Positions 44,494 to 52,669 of a DNA stretch of 64,000 bases are shown piece by piece (the first letter of the stretch is position 1; each line of letters opens with the position of its first letter). The stretch is taken from NCBI RefSeq assembly GCF_014467055.1, contig NZ_CP060696.1, positions 186,001 to 250,000 on the forward strand. Reading direction: 5' to 3'. Source of the DNA: Caproicibacterium amylolyticum. Lineage in GTDB: Bacteria > Bacillota > Clostridia > Oscillospirales > Acutalibacteraceae. The notes beneath the pieces were generated by a model, which was not told the DNA's origin, made no database searches, and was given only the letters and a program-made list of their open reading frames with translations. The translations under genes were made by a program, and so were the position numbers.

Positions 44494-45687
44494 TCAGTAC
44501 AGAATTGCACCGTATTTTTTCGCCAAAGGTTCCAGCACTTCCGGTTCGATTTCGCAGCTGCTGTCAATAATCAGCCTGCCCTGAAAATACCGCAGGGCTG
44601 CATCCAAAATCGGTTTGCTGTCTGCGTGCACCGCAATCGGCTGGCGGGTCAAGTGTGCGGCGGCGGCAAGAATGTCGGCATCCGCAAGGTCGTTGACGCA
44701 AACCAGCGTAACACTTGCCTGCTCATCATCCAGCGCAATCAATTCATCACCAAGCTTGGCGGAGCACATCAGCGGACGGCTGAACATCAGGTCATCCGCC
44801 AGAAAAAAGGCTTCACTTTCAATAGCAGCAGCATAGCAGTCCGGTTCCTCCGGTACTTTTGGCGGCATAAAACCTTTAAGCAGGGGCTTCAGTGCCAGGA
44901 TGTGTGCGGGAGTGGTAGAAAGACATCCGCCCACAATCGAAGCGCCTGCATCCATCAGGCGGCGCATGGATTGTGCCCACTCCTGCGGCTCCATAGAGCT
45001 GTTGCTTGGGCGGGCAATCAGCGGTATTTCCGTATGCGAAGCGGCATCTTTCATGAGCGGAATCATGGTGTCCGGCGAGCAGGCGAAATTGAGGCCGACA
45101 GCATCCGCTCCCATTGCCTGCAGTGTCAGCAGCACAGGCAGCAGGGTGGCATTGGTTGGTGTGCGTCCATCCTCATCCACGGCAATCGTCACAAAAACCG
45201 GCAGGTCGTTTGTCCTTGCCGCCAAAACCAGTGCGCGCATATCGGAAAGCGAAGTTTGTGAAGCTGCCAGCAAAAAGTCAGCACCCGCGTTTTCCAGCGC
45301 ACGCACCTGCTCCCGGTAAATGTCATAAACATCATCAAAGTCAGCATCACCGTGCGGCGGAACCAGCAGACTGGAAGGACCAACCAGCGCACCCACCAGG
45401 TGTCCGTTTGCGTTTTCGCGGCTCATGACAACAAGCCGGCGGTTCAGTTCCTCTACTTTTTCAGCTAAACCGTACTGCGCAAGGCTGGAACGGTTGGCAC
45501 GGAAAGTCGGCGCAAGGATTGTATCACTTCCGGCAGCAAGAAAGCCCTTTTGCACGGCACGGAGAACGTCAGGATGCTCTGCAGCCCACTGCTCCATGCA
45601 GACATCGTCCGGCATGCCTGCGGCGGACAGGTTGGTAGCTGCGCCGCCGTCCAGCAGCATGGGCAAAGGATACGGAAAATCGTCCAC
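44494..45687 (-). CDS. MetH-like homocysteine S-methyltransferase-domain protein with altered zinc cysteines
   Basis: 397 residues from GTG 45687 (TAGGTG about 9 bases upstream; a GTG at 45699 is too close to it). Residues 1-285 form a homocysteine-binding barrel (PMLLDGGAATNLSAAGM; TILAPTFRANRSSL). About 310-397 resemble only the beginning of the MetH pterin-binding domain (AALRYFQGRLIIDSS, EVLEPLAKKYGAILY). The folate and cobalamin domains are absent. The zinc motifs deviate: usual GLNC is GLNFAC (near residue 200) and usual GGCC is GGCLST (near 253), so two of three ligand positions are changed. It may be inactive, use another thiol or pair with separate MetH domains. Starts beyond repeat copy D. 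Confidence 0.8.
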   Translation of the reverse strand: MDDFPYPLPMLLDGGAATNLSAAGMPDDVCMEQWAAEHPDVLRAVQKGFLAAGSDTILAPTFRANRSSLAQYGLAEKVEELNRRLVVMSRENANGHLVGALVGPSSLLVPPHGDADFDDVYDIYREQVRALENAGADFLLAASQTSLSDMRALVLAARTNDLPVFVTIAVDEDGRTPTNATLLPVLLTLQAMGADAVGLNFACSPDTMIPLMKDAASHTEIPLIARPSNSSMEPQEWAQSMRRLMDAGASIVGGCLSTTPAHILALKPLLKGFMPPKVPEEPDCYAAAIESEAFFLADDLMFSRPLMCSAKLGDELIALDDEQASVTLVCVNDLADADILAAAAHLTRQPIAVHADSKPILDAALRYFQGRLIIDSSCEIEPEVLEPLAKKYGAILY

Positions 45688-45778
45688 TCGAATATACACC
45701 TACTTTGTAAAATTATAAAATTTATCAGCAAAGTTTTGCCGGTTTATTCTTACAGTACTTTTTGTTTCTTGCGGGTTT

Positions 45779-45960
45779 GGAAGTCTGCAAGTCAGGTTCT
45801 TACGGTCTTGCTCTTGCGGCGTGGCTGCGCCGCCGCAGGGAGCGCTGCTGGTATCTGCTTTTTACACAATAAAGGGCTTTATGGTCAAGAAACAAGACCT
45901 TGGGGCACTGTCCCTATCCCCCTCTGCCCTTGAAAGGGCGGGCGGAATTTTTTCTGTAAG
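45779..45960 (-). repeat. Dispersed intergenic repeat, copy D (about 182 bp, minus orientation)
   Basis: Read on the minus strand from 45960: CTTACAGAAAAAATTCCGCC with CGCCCTTTCAAGGGC, then CTTGACCATAAAGCCCTTT, CCCTGCGGCGGCGCAGCCACGCCGC and, as in copy A, CCTGACTTGCAGACTTCC. It sits between the argS stop and the MetH-like start. The GTCGCTTTC end module is not visible. Confidence 0.8.
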
Positions 45961-45968
45961 GCAGCGGC

Positions 45969-47660
45969 TTACATGCTTTCCGGTGCGGTGATTTTCAGCA
46001 GGGACAACACGTTGTGCAGGGTGGTACGTACACAGTCGCACAGATACAGCCGCGCTGCCGCCAGAGAATCTTCTTCACCTTTAATATGACAAGCGTTGTA
46101 AAATTTGTGGAACAGGGTGGCGAGCGTCAGCGCGTAACGTGTGATGCGTGCCGGGTCATAGTTCTTGGCGGCTTCCACAATTTCGCCGGTGTAGGCGGAG
46201 AGGTGGCGCACCAGTTCGATTTCTTCAGGAGCGTTCAGCTGAGCCAGCTCTGCGTCTGTACAGTCGCGCAGGTCGGTTCCCTCTGCTGCCATGGTTTTAA
46301 ACAGGCTGCAGATACGCGCATATGCGTACTGAACATAGTAAACCGGATTCTGGCTGTCCTGCTGAACAGCGAGGTCAAGGTCAAAGTCCATTTCAGAGTT
46401 TGGTTCCCGCAGATTGAACAGGAAACGTGCGGCATCCACCGGCACTTCTTCCAGCAGGGTTACAAGCGTAATTGCTTTGCCGCTGCGCTTGCTGGCTTTG
46501 ATGACTTCACCGTCACGAACCAGGCGAACCATCTGCATCAGGAGTACGTCCAGATTGGACGGGTCGATTCCCAGCGCCTGCAAGGCGCCTTTCAGACGCG
46601 GCACATAGCCATGATGGTCGGCACCCAGCACATCGATCGCTTTGTCAAATTTGCGCACCATCAATTTGTTATAATGGTATGCAATATCCGGCACAACATA
46701 AGTCGGCACGCCGTTTGCACGCACCAGAACAAAATCTTCGGAGCCGTAGTCTTCACCCTTAAACCAGAGTGCGCCGTCCTTTTCATAGGTTGCGCCCTTT
46801 TCTTTCAGCAGCGCAATCACGCGCTCCACTGCGCCGTTTTCGTGCAGGGTAGATTCCCGGAACCAGTTGTCGTATTTAATGCGGTATTTCAGCAGGTCGT
46901 CCTGCAGCCCCTGAATGTTCAGCGGCAGCGCATAGCTGACCAGCGCTTTGCGGCGTTCCGTTTCCGGCGCGTCAACATATTTGTCACCGTTGATTTCAGC
47001 AAATTTTTTGGCATGCGCGGTAATGTCGGCACCCTTGTAACCATCCTCCGGGAAAGGAACCGCGTCCTCTCCCTTGTAAATCTGCAGGTAGCGTACTTCC
47101 AGGGACATGCCGAATTTATTGACCTGATTGCCTGCGTCATTGATGTAGAACTCGCGCTCTACTTTGTAGCCTGCCGCGTCCAATACAGAAGCGAGGCAGT
47201 CGCCGATTGCACCGCCGCGGGCGTTGCCGATGTGCATCGGGCCGGTGGGGTTGGCGGAAACGAACTCCACCAGCACGCGCTTGCCGCCGCCGAAGTTGCT
47301 GCGGCCATAGGTTTCGCCGCTGTCGTGCACGTCACGCAGAACAGCAGTGTAAAACTCGGGTTTGTAGAAGAAATTCAGGAAGCCGGGGCCTGCAATTTCA
47401 CAGCGGTCAAAAAACGTGCCGTCCAGTGAAAGGTTTTGCACCAGTGCTTCCGCAATTTTGCGCGGTGCCATGTGGAACGCACGCGCGCTGACCATTGCAG
47501 CATTGGCAGCCCAGTCGCCGTGGGAGCGGTCGGCGGGAACTTCCAGTGTAAAAGCGGGCAGTTCACCCGCGGACAGGGTCTGCGCTGTCTGTGCTTTCCT
47601 CGCCGCACTCAGAATCGCACTGCGCAGCTGATTCGTTGCTTGCTGTACCTGTTTTGACAT
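45969..47660 (-). CDS. argS: Arginyl-tRNA synthetase
   Basis: 563 residues. N-terminal Add1 domain; class I signature HIGN in VSANPTGPMHIGNARGGAIGD (HIGH box); YINDAGNQVNKFG; a KMSKS-equivalent in VIKASKRSGKAITL; and a DALR-type anticodon-binding domain ending in YNACHIKGEEDSLAAARLYLCDCVRTTLHNVLSLL. Charges tRNA-Arg. ATG 47660 has AGGAGG upstream, within the 3' part of the ywiB-like gene, which it overlaps by 98 bases. Last gene of ddl-murI-ywiB-argS. Confidence 0.96.
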   Translation of the reverse strand: MSKQVQQATNQLRSAILSAARKAQTAQTLSAGELPAFTLEVPADRSHGDWAANAAMVSARAFHMAPRKIAEALVQNLSLDGTFFDRCEIAGPGFLNFFYKPEFYTAVLRDVHDSGETYGRSNFGGGKRVLVEFVSANPTGPMHIGNARGGAIGDCLASVLDAAGYKVEREFYINDAGNQVNKFGMSLEVRYLQIYKGEDAVPFPEDGYKGADITAHAKKFAEINGDKYVDAPETERRKALVSYALPLNIQGLQDDLLKYRIKYDNWFRESTLHENGAVERVIALLKEKGATYEKDGALWFKGEDYGSEDFVLVRANGVPTYVVPDIAYHYNKLMVRKFDKAIDVLGADHHGYVPRLKGALQALGIDPSNLDVLLMQMVRLVRDGEVIKASKRSGKAITLVTLLEEVPVDAARFLFNLREPNSEMDFDLDLAVQQDSQNPVYYVQYAYARICSLFKTMAAEGTDLRDCTDAELAQLNAPEEIELVRHLSAYTGEIVEAAKNYDPARITRYALTLATLFHKFYNACHIKGEEDSLAAARLYLCDCVRTTLHNVLSLLKITAPESM

Positions 47661-48090
47661 CTTTATGTTCTGCCTCCTTGACGGTAATACAAAGTTGATT
47701 GACGCTGGAAAGGTTTGCGTCCAAGTCCAGTGTGTAGTTCACGGTCAGCTGACCGCCTTTGTCGGTCAGCTGGTTGTCCACTTTGGAGGTGAAGACCCCC
47801 AGCATCATCTGGCCATAGTCAGTGGCATACTGGCAAAGGTGCCGTTTTCCCTTTTCCAGAATCAGCCGGGTGCCTTCCGCACCGCCGCGTATCAGGGTGA
47901 CGCAGCGGTCACCCTCAATTTTTAAAATTGAAGTTTGGGATTCATTGGTATCTTCATCATACTCTTTGTAAGAAATATATCGCTTGCCGTTGCGCTCCAA
48001 GTAGGAGCCCAGCGCGGTCACCTCAACTTCCCCTGCCTGGTCGTCAACCACTTGGCGGCCGCACACGGAAATCAGGTAGTTTTCTTTCAT
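47563..48090 (-). CDS. DUF1934 (YwiB-type) beta-barrel protein
   Basis: 175 residues. The first ~140 form the lipocalin-like DUF1934 barrel (YLISVCGRQVVDDQAGEVEVTALGSY, YISYKEYDEDTNESQTSILKIEG, QMMLGVFTSKVDNQL, GGQLTVNYTLDLDANLSSVNQLCITVKEA). The usual ywiB-argS neighbourhood of Bacillus is kept. Starts on the murI stop (ATGA overlap). The last ~33 residues (KDVKTGTASNESAAQ and on) are low-complexity and encoded over the argS start, so the C-terminus probably became extended into argS. Molecular function unknown. Confidence 0.85.
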   Translation of the reverse strand: MKENYLISVCGRQVVDDQAGEVEVTALGSYLERNGKRYISYKEYDEDTNESQTSILKIEGDRCVTLIRGGAEGTRLILEKGKRHLCQYATDYGQMMLGVFTSKVDNQLTDKGGQLTVNYTLDLDANLSSVNQLCITVKEAEHKDVKTGTASNESAAQCDSECGEESTDSADPVRG

Positions 48091-48914
48091 GAAATTGCTC
48101 CTTCAAATTTATCAATGTCTACAAGCTGAACGGAACTGTGCACATCCTCCCGCAGGAAAATGCCTGCCACCTTGGAAAAATCATCAATGCGGTCACTGAC
48201 ATAGAAGGAGCAGTCGCCGGGGCCTGCCGGTGCAAGCAAATCGTTCTGCTCCAGCAGTGTGCGGCAGTATGCTGCAGTTTCGCGGCCGCTGTCGATCAGG
48301 CGCACCTGTTCGCCGACTACTTCCCCGATAATGCGTTTAAGAATGGGGTAATGTGTGCAGCCCAGAATAACTGTATCCACATCCGCTTCCCGCAGGGGGG
48401 CAAGGTAGGTTTCCGCAACTTCCTTTGTAATGTCCGGATGTTCCAGCATGAAGCCGGATTCCACAATCGGCACAAAGAGCGGGCAGCTTTTTGAAAAGAC
48501 CTGCAGTTTCGGTGAAATGCTGTGCAGTGCCTGCTGAAAGGAACCGCTGCGAATGGTTGCTTCGGTTGCAATCACGCCGATACGCCCGTTTTTTGTAGCC
48601 GCTGCCGCCGCGCGGGCGGTGGGTTCCAGTACACCGGTCAGCGGCACCGGCAGTTCTTTTTCCAACAGGGCGCCGGCAACGCTGCTGGCGGTGCCGCAGG
48701 CAATCACAATGGCTTTTACGTTTTTGCTCATCAGGAATTCTGCATCCTGACGGGAATAGTGCGCAATGATTTTCTGGCTGCGGTTGCCGTAGGGAACACG
48801 TCCGGTGTCACCGAAAAACACAATCTGTTCATCCGGCAGAATGCGCAGCATTTCCCGCACAGCGGTCAATCCGCCAAGCCCGGAATCAAAAACGCCAATC
48901 GGTCTGTTATCCAT
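48087..48914 (-). CDS. murI: Glutamate racemase
   Basis: 275 residues; supplies D-glutamate for peptidoglycan. N-terminal IGVFDSGLGGLTAVREM, FFGDTGRVPYGNRS, first catalytic Cys in VIACGTASS, and second in LGCTHYPILKRI. The first motif reads CGTA instead of the more common CNTA; the Cys is kept. ATG 48914 has AGGA close upstream. Its stop overlaps the ywiB-like start by four bases. Repeat copy E separates it from ddl. Confidence 0.94.
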   Translation of the reverse strand: MDNRPIGVFDSGLGGLTAVREMLRILPDEQIVFFGDTGRVPYGNRSQKIIAHYSRQDAEFLMSKNVKAIVIACGTASSVAGALLEKELPVPLTGVLEPTARAAAAATKNGRIGVIATEATIRSGSFQQALHSISPKLQVFSKSCPLFVPIVESGFMLEHPDITKEVAETYLAPLREADVDTVILGCTHYPILKRIIGEVVGEQVRLIDSGRETAAYCRTLLEQNDLLAPAGPGDCSFYVSDRIDDFSKVAGIFLREDVHSSVQLVDIDKFEGAIS

Positions 48915-48970
48915 AAATCCTAAAATCCTTTGCTGTTTTTATCGTAAAATATGTGTGCGTGCCCCCTGCA

Positions 48971-49079
48971 GTTACTTTCCGTGGAATTTATCAGCATTGC
49001 TCAAGTACCAAGACCTTGGAGCTTTGCCCCGAACCCCTACTGCCTTTGAAAGGGCGAGCGAAACCTTTCCTGTAAGGGC
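48971..49079 (-). repeat. Dispersed intergenic repeat, copy E (about 109 bp, shortest, minus orientation)
   Basis: Read on the minus strand: CCTTACAGGAAAGGTTTCGC, TCGCCCTTTCAAAGGC, AGCTCCAAGGTCTTGGTACTTGAG, ending in CCACGGAAAGTAAC. The end is the same as in copies A and B. The central GC hairpin is missing. It lies between ddl and murI, both minus strand. Confidence 0.75.
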
Positions 49080-49081
49080 AG

Positions 49082-50158
49082 TCAGATATAGCGTTTGCGT
49101 TCCTCAGCAAGTGTGATGAGTTCGTCCAGCAGCTGACCAATCGGCTTGCCGCAGGCTTCCCACAGTTTCGGATACATACTGATGGAGGTGAAGCCCGGCA
49201 GAGTGTTCAGCTCGTTTAACAGGATTTCTTTTTTGTTGCGCACAAAGAAATCCACACGTGCAAGGCCTGTGCAGCCCAGCAGCCGGTAAGCACGGCAGGC
49301 AATGTGGCGCAGCTCGTCGGCAACCGCTTCATCCAGATGTGCCGGAATGTACAGCTGGCTGGTACCGTTCTTGTATTTGTCATCGTAATCGTAAAACTCC
49401 GCGCTGGAGCCGATTTCGCCGACAATGCTTGCCTGCGGGCATTCATTGCCCATGACTGCACACTCCACTTCCTGCCCGATAATCGCTTCTTCCACAACGA
49501 TTTTGCTGTCCTGCAGGGCGGCAAGCGCAACCGCGGCATCCATTTCGTCTGCACTCTTTACTTTAGAGATGCCGACACTGGAACCGGCGTTGGCAGGTTT
49601 CAGGAAAATTGGCCAGCCCAGACGCGCGTCAATCTTGCGCTGAATTTTTTCACGGCCCTCACCGCTGTAGTTTTCCGCAAAGAACCACAGAAAATGTGCC
49701 TGCTTAATGTTCCAGCTTGCAAGCAGTGTGTGCGTAACCGCTTTATCCATGCAGCAGGCACTGGCAAGCGTTGGGCAGCCTACGTAAGGTACACCGCTTA
49801 AGTGCAGCAGGCCCTGCATGGTGCCGTCCTCTGCATTTTTTCCGTGCAGTGCGGGAATGATGCAGTCAAGGCGGATGTTTTCGAAGCCGTCCGGTCCTTC
49901 GGTAACAATGCCGTGCACGGAAGTGTCAGGAGAAAGGAACGCACGGCGGCACGCTGCGGCGTCCGCTGCCCATGCACCGGAGCGCATAGATGCAGTGGAA
50001 CCGCTGTAAAGCAGCCAACGGCCGTCTTTGGTAATGCCAAGTTTCAGCACATCATATTTGCTTTTATCGAGGCTGTCGGCGATTGTTGCTGCGGAAATGC
50101 AGGAAACTTCATATTCGGAGGAACTGCCTCCAAAAAGGACTGCAACTGTTTTTTTCAT
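49082..50158 (-). CDS. ddl: D-alanine--D-alanine ligase
   Basis: 358 residues, ATP-grasp fold. VAVLFGGSSSEYEVSCISA at the N-terminus, PALHGKNAEDGTMQGLL, FLKPANAGSSVGISKV, VVEEAIIGQEVECAV and the C-terminal LNELNTLPGFTSISMYPKL. The omega-loop reads EFYDYDDKYKNGTSQ with the Tyr pattern of D-Ala-D-Ala ligases rather than the VanA/VanB D-lactate type; D-Ala-D-Ser activity cannot be excluded. ATG 50158 follows GGAGGG; the frame extends to 50338 without another site. First gene of the ddl-murI-ywiB-argS series. Confidence 0.94.
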   Translation of the reverse strand: MKKTVAVLFGGSSSEYEVSCISAATIADSLDKSKYDVLKLGITKDGRWLLYSGSTASMRSGAWAADAAACRRAFLSPDTSVHGIVTEGPDGFENIRLDCIIPALHGKNAEDGTMQGLLHLSGVPYVGCPTLASACCMDKAVTHTLLASWNIKQAHFLWFFAENYSGEGREKIQRKIDARLGWPIFLKPANAGSSVGISKVKSADEMDAAVALAALQDSKIVVEEAIIGQEVECAVMGNECPQASIVGEIGSSAEFYDYDDKYKNGTSQLYIPAHLDEAVADELRHIACRAYRLLGCTGLARVDFFVRNKKEILLNELNTLPGFTSISMYPKLWEACGKPIGQLLDELITLAEERKRYI

Positions 50159-50280
50159 CAATGATCCCTCCACAAAAGGCTGCCGCCTTACGGCGGCAGA
50201 CGCATAAATACTAATTTTTATATGCCCTATCATACCACAACCGGAAACCGGAAGCAACGTGTTAACCTTATAAATGTATG

Positions 50281-50309
50281 GTGACAAAACCCTTTTTATG
50301 TAGTATAAT
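50281..50309 (+). promoter_or_regulatory. Promoter of the unrecognised gene at 50.5 kb
   Basis: GTGACA (50281-50286), 17-base spacer, perfect TATAAT (50304-50309). Start near 50316, giving an untranslated leader of about 215 bases. Confidence 0.65.
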
Positions 50310-50404
50310 CGTTGCAGAACTGCAGACTTTTGGCGCACCGCGTTTTCTGCTTGGAGAATGCGGAGGACAATCTGCCTGTGCGGGCGTTCCTGCGTGCTTC
50401 AAAG

Positions 50405-50514
50405 GTCGCTCCCTGTGCAGGAGCGTGGGATGAAAATTATAGCTGCAAAGGTTATAATAATATGAATGGATAATAATATGAATGGATAACAGTCGCTCCC
50501 TGTGCGGGAGCGTG
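50405..50514 (+). repeat. Leader with two near-identical hairpins around a tandem 16-bp repeat
   Basis: GTCGCTCCCTGTGCAGGAG (from 50405) and GTCGCTCCCTGTGCGGGAG (from 50492) are direct repeats. Each folds as CGCTCC(C)/(G)GGAGCG around TGTGC. Between them ATAATAATATGAATGG occurs twice in tandem (50454-50469 and 50470-50485). The second hairpin ends just before the ribosome binding site AGGAG. The rest of the 373-base gap to ddl contains only the promoter. Confidence 0.75.
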
Positions 50515-50531
50515 TATTAGGAGTGATGGTT

Positions 50532-51344
50532 TTGGAGCAGAAAGCGTTTGAGCAGGTTGTACTGCGTATGCGCGAAGTGTTGGAAAAGCAGGGGTATGTG
50601 CTCGATGAAAACAGCGTGCGCAAGGGCAAAACAGGTCTGCGTGCTTTTTTTGTCGGGGCGGAGATGGCCTACGGTATATTTTATGAGGCGGAAACAAAGC
50701 GCTTTATTTTGCGCTACTGCAGCGTGGACAACGGCAAGCCGGAGGAAAAGTGGCGCAACCGTTCCACCCTGCTTTTTGACCCGGAAAACGAGGAAGATGC
50801 CAGCCGCATGACGGACAGCATCGTTGCCGACTTTACGGATGAAGTAACCGAAAAAGACAATACCGCTGCCGCCTTGCAGCAGGTAAAAAAGCACCGCCGC
50901 AAAAAGGGAGAAGAAAGTAAGACCGACCCGCTGTTTTTCTTCAACCGCTTGGTGAACGTGTTTCCGGAAATCCGTGAAGAATTGATTGTTGAGCGTATTA
51001 CCTACGGACAAATTCGCCCAGCTTCCTTTGCAAAAGAAAAAGTCCTGCCAAAAACACATGCGCTGCTGCAGGGAACACCGGCGGAGGCAGCCTTAAAAAA
51101 GCTGGCTGAGATTTACAGCGAGCTTTACATGAACGGCGACGTTGATGTGCGTTCCGTTATTACCTTCGTTCTGCTGAACGACCTTTCCGATGAGGAAGCG
51201 GCAAAGTTGGAGCCGTACTTCTCTGACGACATGAAAAACGGCTGCAAGAGTGCCCGCAGCATGCGCGGCAAAAAACTGAAGCCGGAAAAGCCGAAAAAAC
51301 ACAGACGCATCGTTGCCGAAAATTTGGACGGTGTGCGCCGCTGA
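50532..51344 (+). CDS. Conserved-looking cytoplasmic protein, function unknown
   Basis: 270 residues from TTG 50532, with AGGAG 8 bases upstream. ATG 50526 is in frame but only 2 bases from that site. No signal or membrane segment. The N-terminal ~95 residues look alpha/beta (FEQVVLRMREVLEKQGYVLDEN, AYGIFYEAETKRFILRYCSVD). A basic linker (QQVKKHRRKKGEES) leads to a helical domain (FFFNRLVNVFPEIREELIVERITYGQI). The C-terminus is Lys-rich (GKKLKPEKPKKHRR), suggesting nucleic-acid contact. I do not recognise the family. Followed by a terminator-like hairpin and the ribosomal/sec operon. Confidence 0.78.
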   Translation: MEQKAFEQVVLRMREVLEKQGYVLDENSVRKGKTGLRAFFVGAEMAYGIFYEAETKRFILRYCSVDNGKPEEKWRNRSTLLFDPENEEDASRMTDSIVADFTDEVTEKDNTAAALQQVKKHRRKKGEESKTDPLFFFNRLVNVFPEIREELIVERITYGQIRPASFAKEKVLPKTHALLQGTPAEAALKKLAEIYSELYMNGDVDVRSVITFVLLNDLSDEEAAKLEPYFSDDMKNGCKSARSMRGKKLKPEKPKKHRRIVAENLDGVRR

Positions 51345-51355
51345 GAATTCGGGAC

Positions 51356-51384
51356 TTGACAATTTTGCATAGAAGATGTATGAT
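51356..51384 (+). promoter_or_regulatory. Promoter of the rpmG-secE-nusG-rplKA operon
   Basis: Perfect TTGACA (51356-51361), 17-base spacer, TATGAT (51379-51384), beginning 11 bases after the preceding stop codon. Start near 51391. Confidence 0.85.
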
Positions 51385-51386
51385 TA

Positions 51387-51418
51387 AAATACCTCAATAA
51401 AAGGGGTATTTTTTTTGC
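51387..51418 (+). terminator. Short terminator of the preceding gene, overlapping the operon start
   Basis: AAATACC (51387-51393) pairs with GGTATTT (51405-51411), followed by a T-run. Its left arm lies at the predicted start site, so transcripts from the promoter above would mostly escape it. Confidence 0.6.
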
Positions 51419-51488
51419 ACCCTTTTCAGAGGGAGGCCGGGACACGATTACTGTCCCAATATTTTTCCGGACAACGGGAGGTGCCGTC

Positions 51489-51638
51489 ATGAGAGTAAAG
51501 GTAGTATTGGCTTGCACAGAGTGCAAACAGCGTAACTACAACACGAAGAAAAACAAGAAAAACGACCCGGATAGGCTCGAGATGAACAAGTACTGCAGAT
51601 TCTGCAAAAAGCATACTCTGCACAGAGAGACCAAGTAA
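51489..51638 (+). CDS. rpmG: 50S ribosomal protein L33 (zinc form)
   Basis: 49 residues. Two CxxC pairs, [11 protein letters not shown] and [11 protein letters not shown], make it the zinc-ribbon (C+) type. Also typical are [10 protein letters not shown] and HRETK at the end. ATG 51489 follows GGGAGGTG. First gene of the operon rpmG-secE-nusG-rplK-rplA, the standard Firmicute order. Confidence 0.96.
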   Translation: MRVKVVLACTECKQRNYNTKKNKKNDPDRLEMNKYCRFCKKHTLHRETK

Positions 51639-51658
51639 TTCGGACGGAGGGACAGCAG

Positions 51659-51973
51659 ATGGCTGACAAAGAGAAGAAGTCCGGCGCAAAGGCGGCACAG
51701 GCCGCAGCAGCGCCTGACAACAAGAAGGCCGCAAAGAAAGCTGACAAAGTGTCCGATAAGGCCGAGAAAAAGGGCAAGAAAACCAAAGCGGTTTCCAGGT
51801 TCTTTCACGACCTGAAGTCTGAAGGTAAAAAGGTCATATGGCCCACTCCGCACGCTGTATGGAAAAACGTGGGGATCGTTGTGGCCATGATTGCAGTAGT
51901 AGGTGTGTGCGTCTTTGGCTTGGATGAGGCGTTTACACGGCTGCTGCACCAGTTTATGAATGTCGCAGTTTGA
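51659..51973 (+). CDS. secE: Preprotein translocase subunit SecE
   Basis: 104 residues, single-membrane-segment form. The conserved amphipathic part is FFHDLKSEGKKVIWPTPHAVWKNVGIV, followed by the membrane helix VVAMIAVVGVCVFGLDEAF. The N-terminal ~45 residues are a Lys/Ala-rich extension (KKSGAKAAQAAAAPDNKKAAKK), longer than in Bacillus SecE. It clamps the SecYEG channel. ATG 51659 follows GGAGGGACAGC. Confidence 0.94.
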   Translation: MADKEKKSGAKAAQAAAAPDNKKAAKKADKVSDKAEKKGKKTKAVSRFFHDLKSEGKKVIWPTPHAVWKNVGIVVAMIAVVGVCVFGLDEAFTRLLHQFMNVAV

Positions 51974-51993
51974 CAAAAAAGTGAGGTATGACA

Positions 51994-52521
51994 ATGGCTG
52001 AAGAAGCACGCTGGTATGTTGTGCATACCTACTCCGGCTACGAGAACAAGGTCGCTTCGACCCTGGCCAAAACAGTCGAAAACCGCAACATGCAGGATCT
52101 CATTCCTGAAATCCTGGTTCCGACAGAAAAAGTCACCGAGGTCAAGGACAATAAAACACGTGAAGTCGAGCGGAAGATCTTCCCCGGCTACGTGCTGATT
52201 AAGATGGTACTGACCAATGATTCCTGGTATGTCGTGCGCAATATCCGCGGCTGCACCGGATTCGTTGGGCCGGACAACACCAAGCCCCTGCCGCTTTCCG
52301 ATGAGGAAGTGCAGAAGCTCGGTGTTGAAAAGAAAAACGTTGAGGTTTCTTATCAGGTGGGCGATTCCGTCAACATTGTGGACGGGCCTTTTGACGGCTT
52401 TGTCGGCACGGTTGAAGAAATTGATACCGAGAAAAACCGCGTGCGTGTGACCATCAATATGTTTGGCCGCGAAACTCCTGTGGAGCTCGAACTGGATCAG
52501 GCTGAAACAATGGATGACTAA
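51994..52521 (+). CDS. nusG: Transcription termination/antitermination protein NusG
   Basis: 175 residues. NGN domain ARWYVVHTYSGYENKVASTL through RKIFPGYVLIKMVL and VRNIRGCTGFVG; C-terminal KOW domain YQVGDSVNIVDGPFDGFVGTVEEID. Binds RNA polymerase. ATG 51994 has GTGAGG 7-8 bases upstream; ATG 51988 would be too close. 20 bases after secE. Confidence 0.96.
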   Translation: MAEEARWYVVHTYSGYENKVASTLAKTVENRNMQDLIPEILVPTEKVTEVKDNKTREVERKIFPGYVLIKMVLTNDSWYVVRNIRGCTGFVGPDNTKPLPLSDEEVQKLGVEKKNVEVSYQVGDSVNIVDGPFDGFVGTVEEIDTEKNRVRVTINMFGRETPVELELDQAETMDD

Positions 52522-52596
52522 TCCATTGCCCGGGTTCGCCCGGAGCAGAAACTAACATTCCGCGGGAAACCGCTGAAGCGCGGGGCTCGAAGCCCC

Positions 52597-52648
52597 CGTG
52601 GGAGGAACGCGCCAATTCTGTTTCGCAGTGTGTTCCGCTTTTACCACA
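52597..52648 (+). promoter_or_regulatory. Ribosomal protein L1 binding-site mimic before rplK
   Basis: GTGGGAGGAAC (52598-52608) pairs with GTTCC (52632-52636) and, across an asymmetric loop, TACCAC (52642-52647). The GGUGGGAGG...AAAUACCACC pattern is that of the L1 stalk (helices 76-78) of 23S rRNA. L1 is known to repress its own operon by binding such a site in the rplK leader. Two further hairpins (CCGGG at 52530 and GGGGCT at 52582) precede it in the nusG-rplK gap. Confidence 0.8.
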
Positions 52649-52669
52649 AATTTTGGAGGTGCAATTACA

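Noticed and set aside
46014..47429. A 471-codon plus-strand frame opposite argS, and similar frames opposite gapA and glgA
   Set aside because: Shadow frames of conserved minus- or plus-strand genes; rejected for the same reasons.
50405..50514. A CRISPR array
   Set aside because: Only two hairpin copies and two short tandem repeats; no regular spacer-repeat units and no cas genes in the window.
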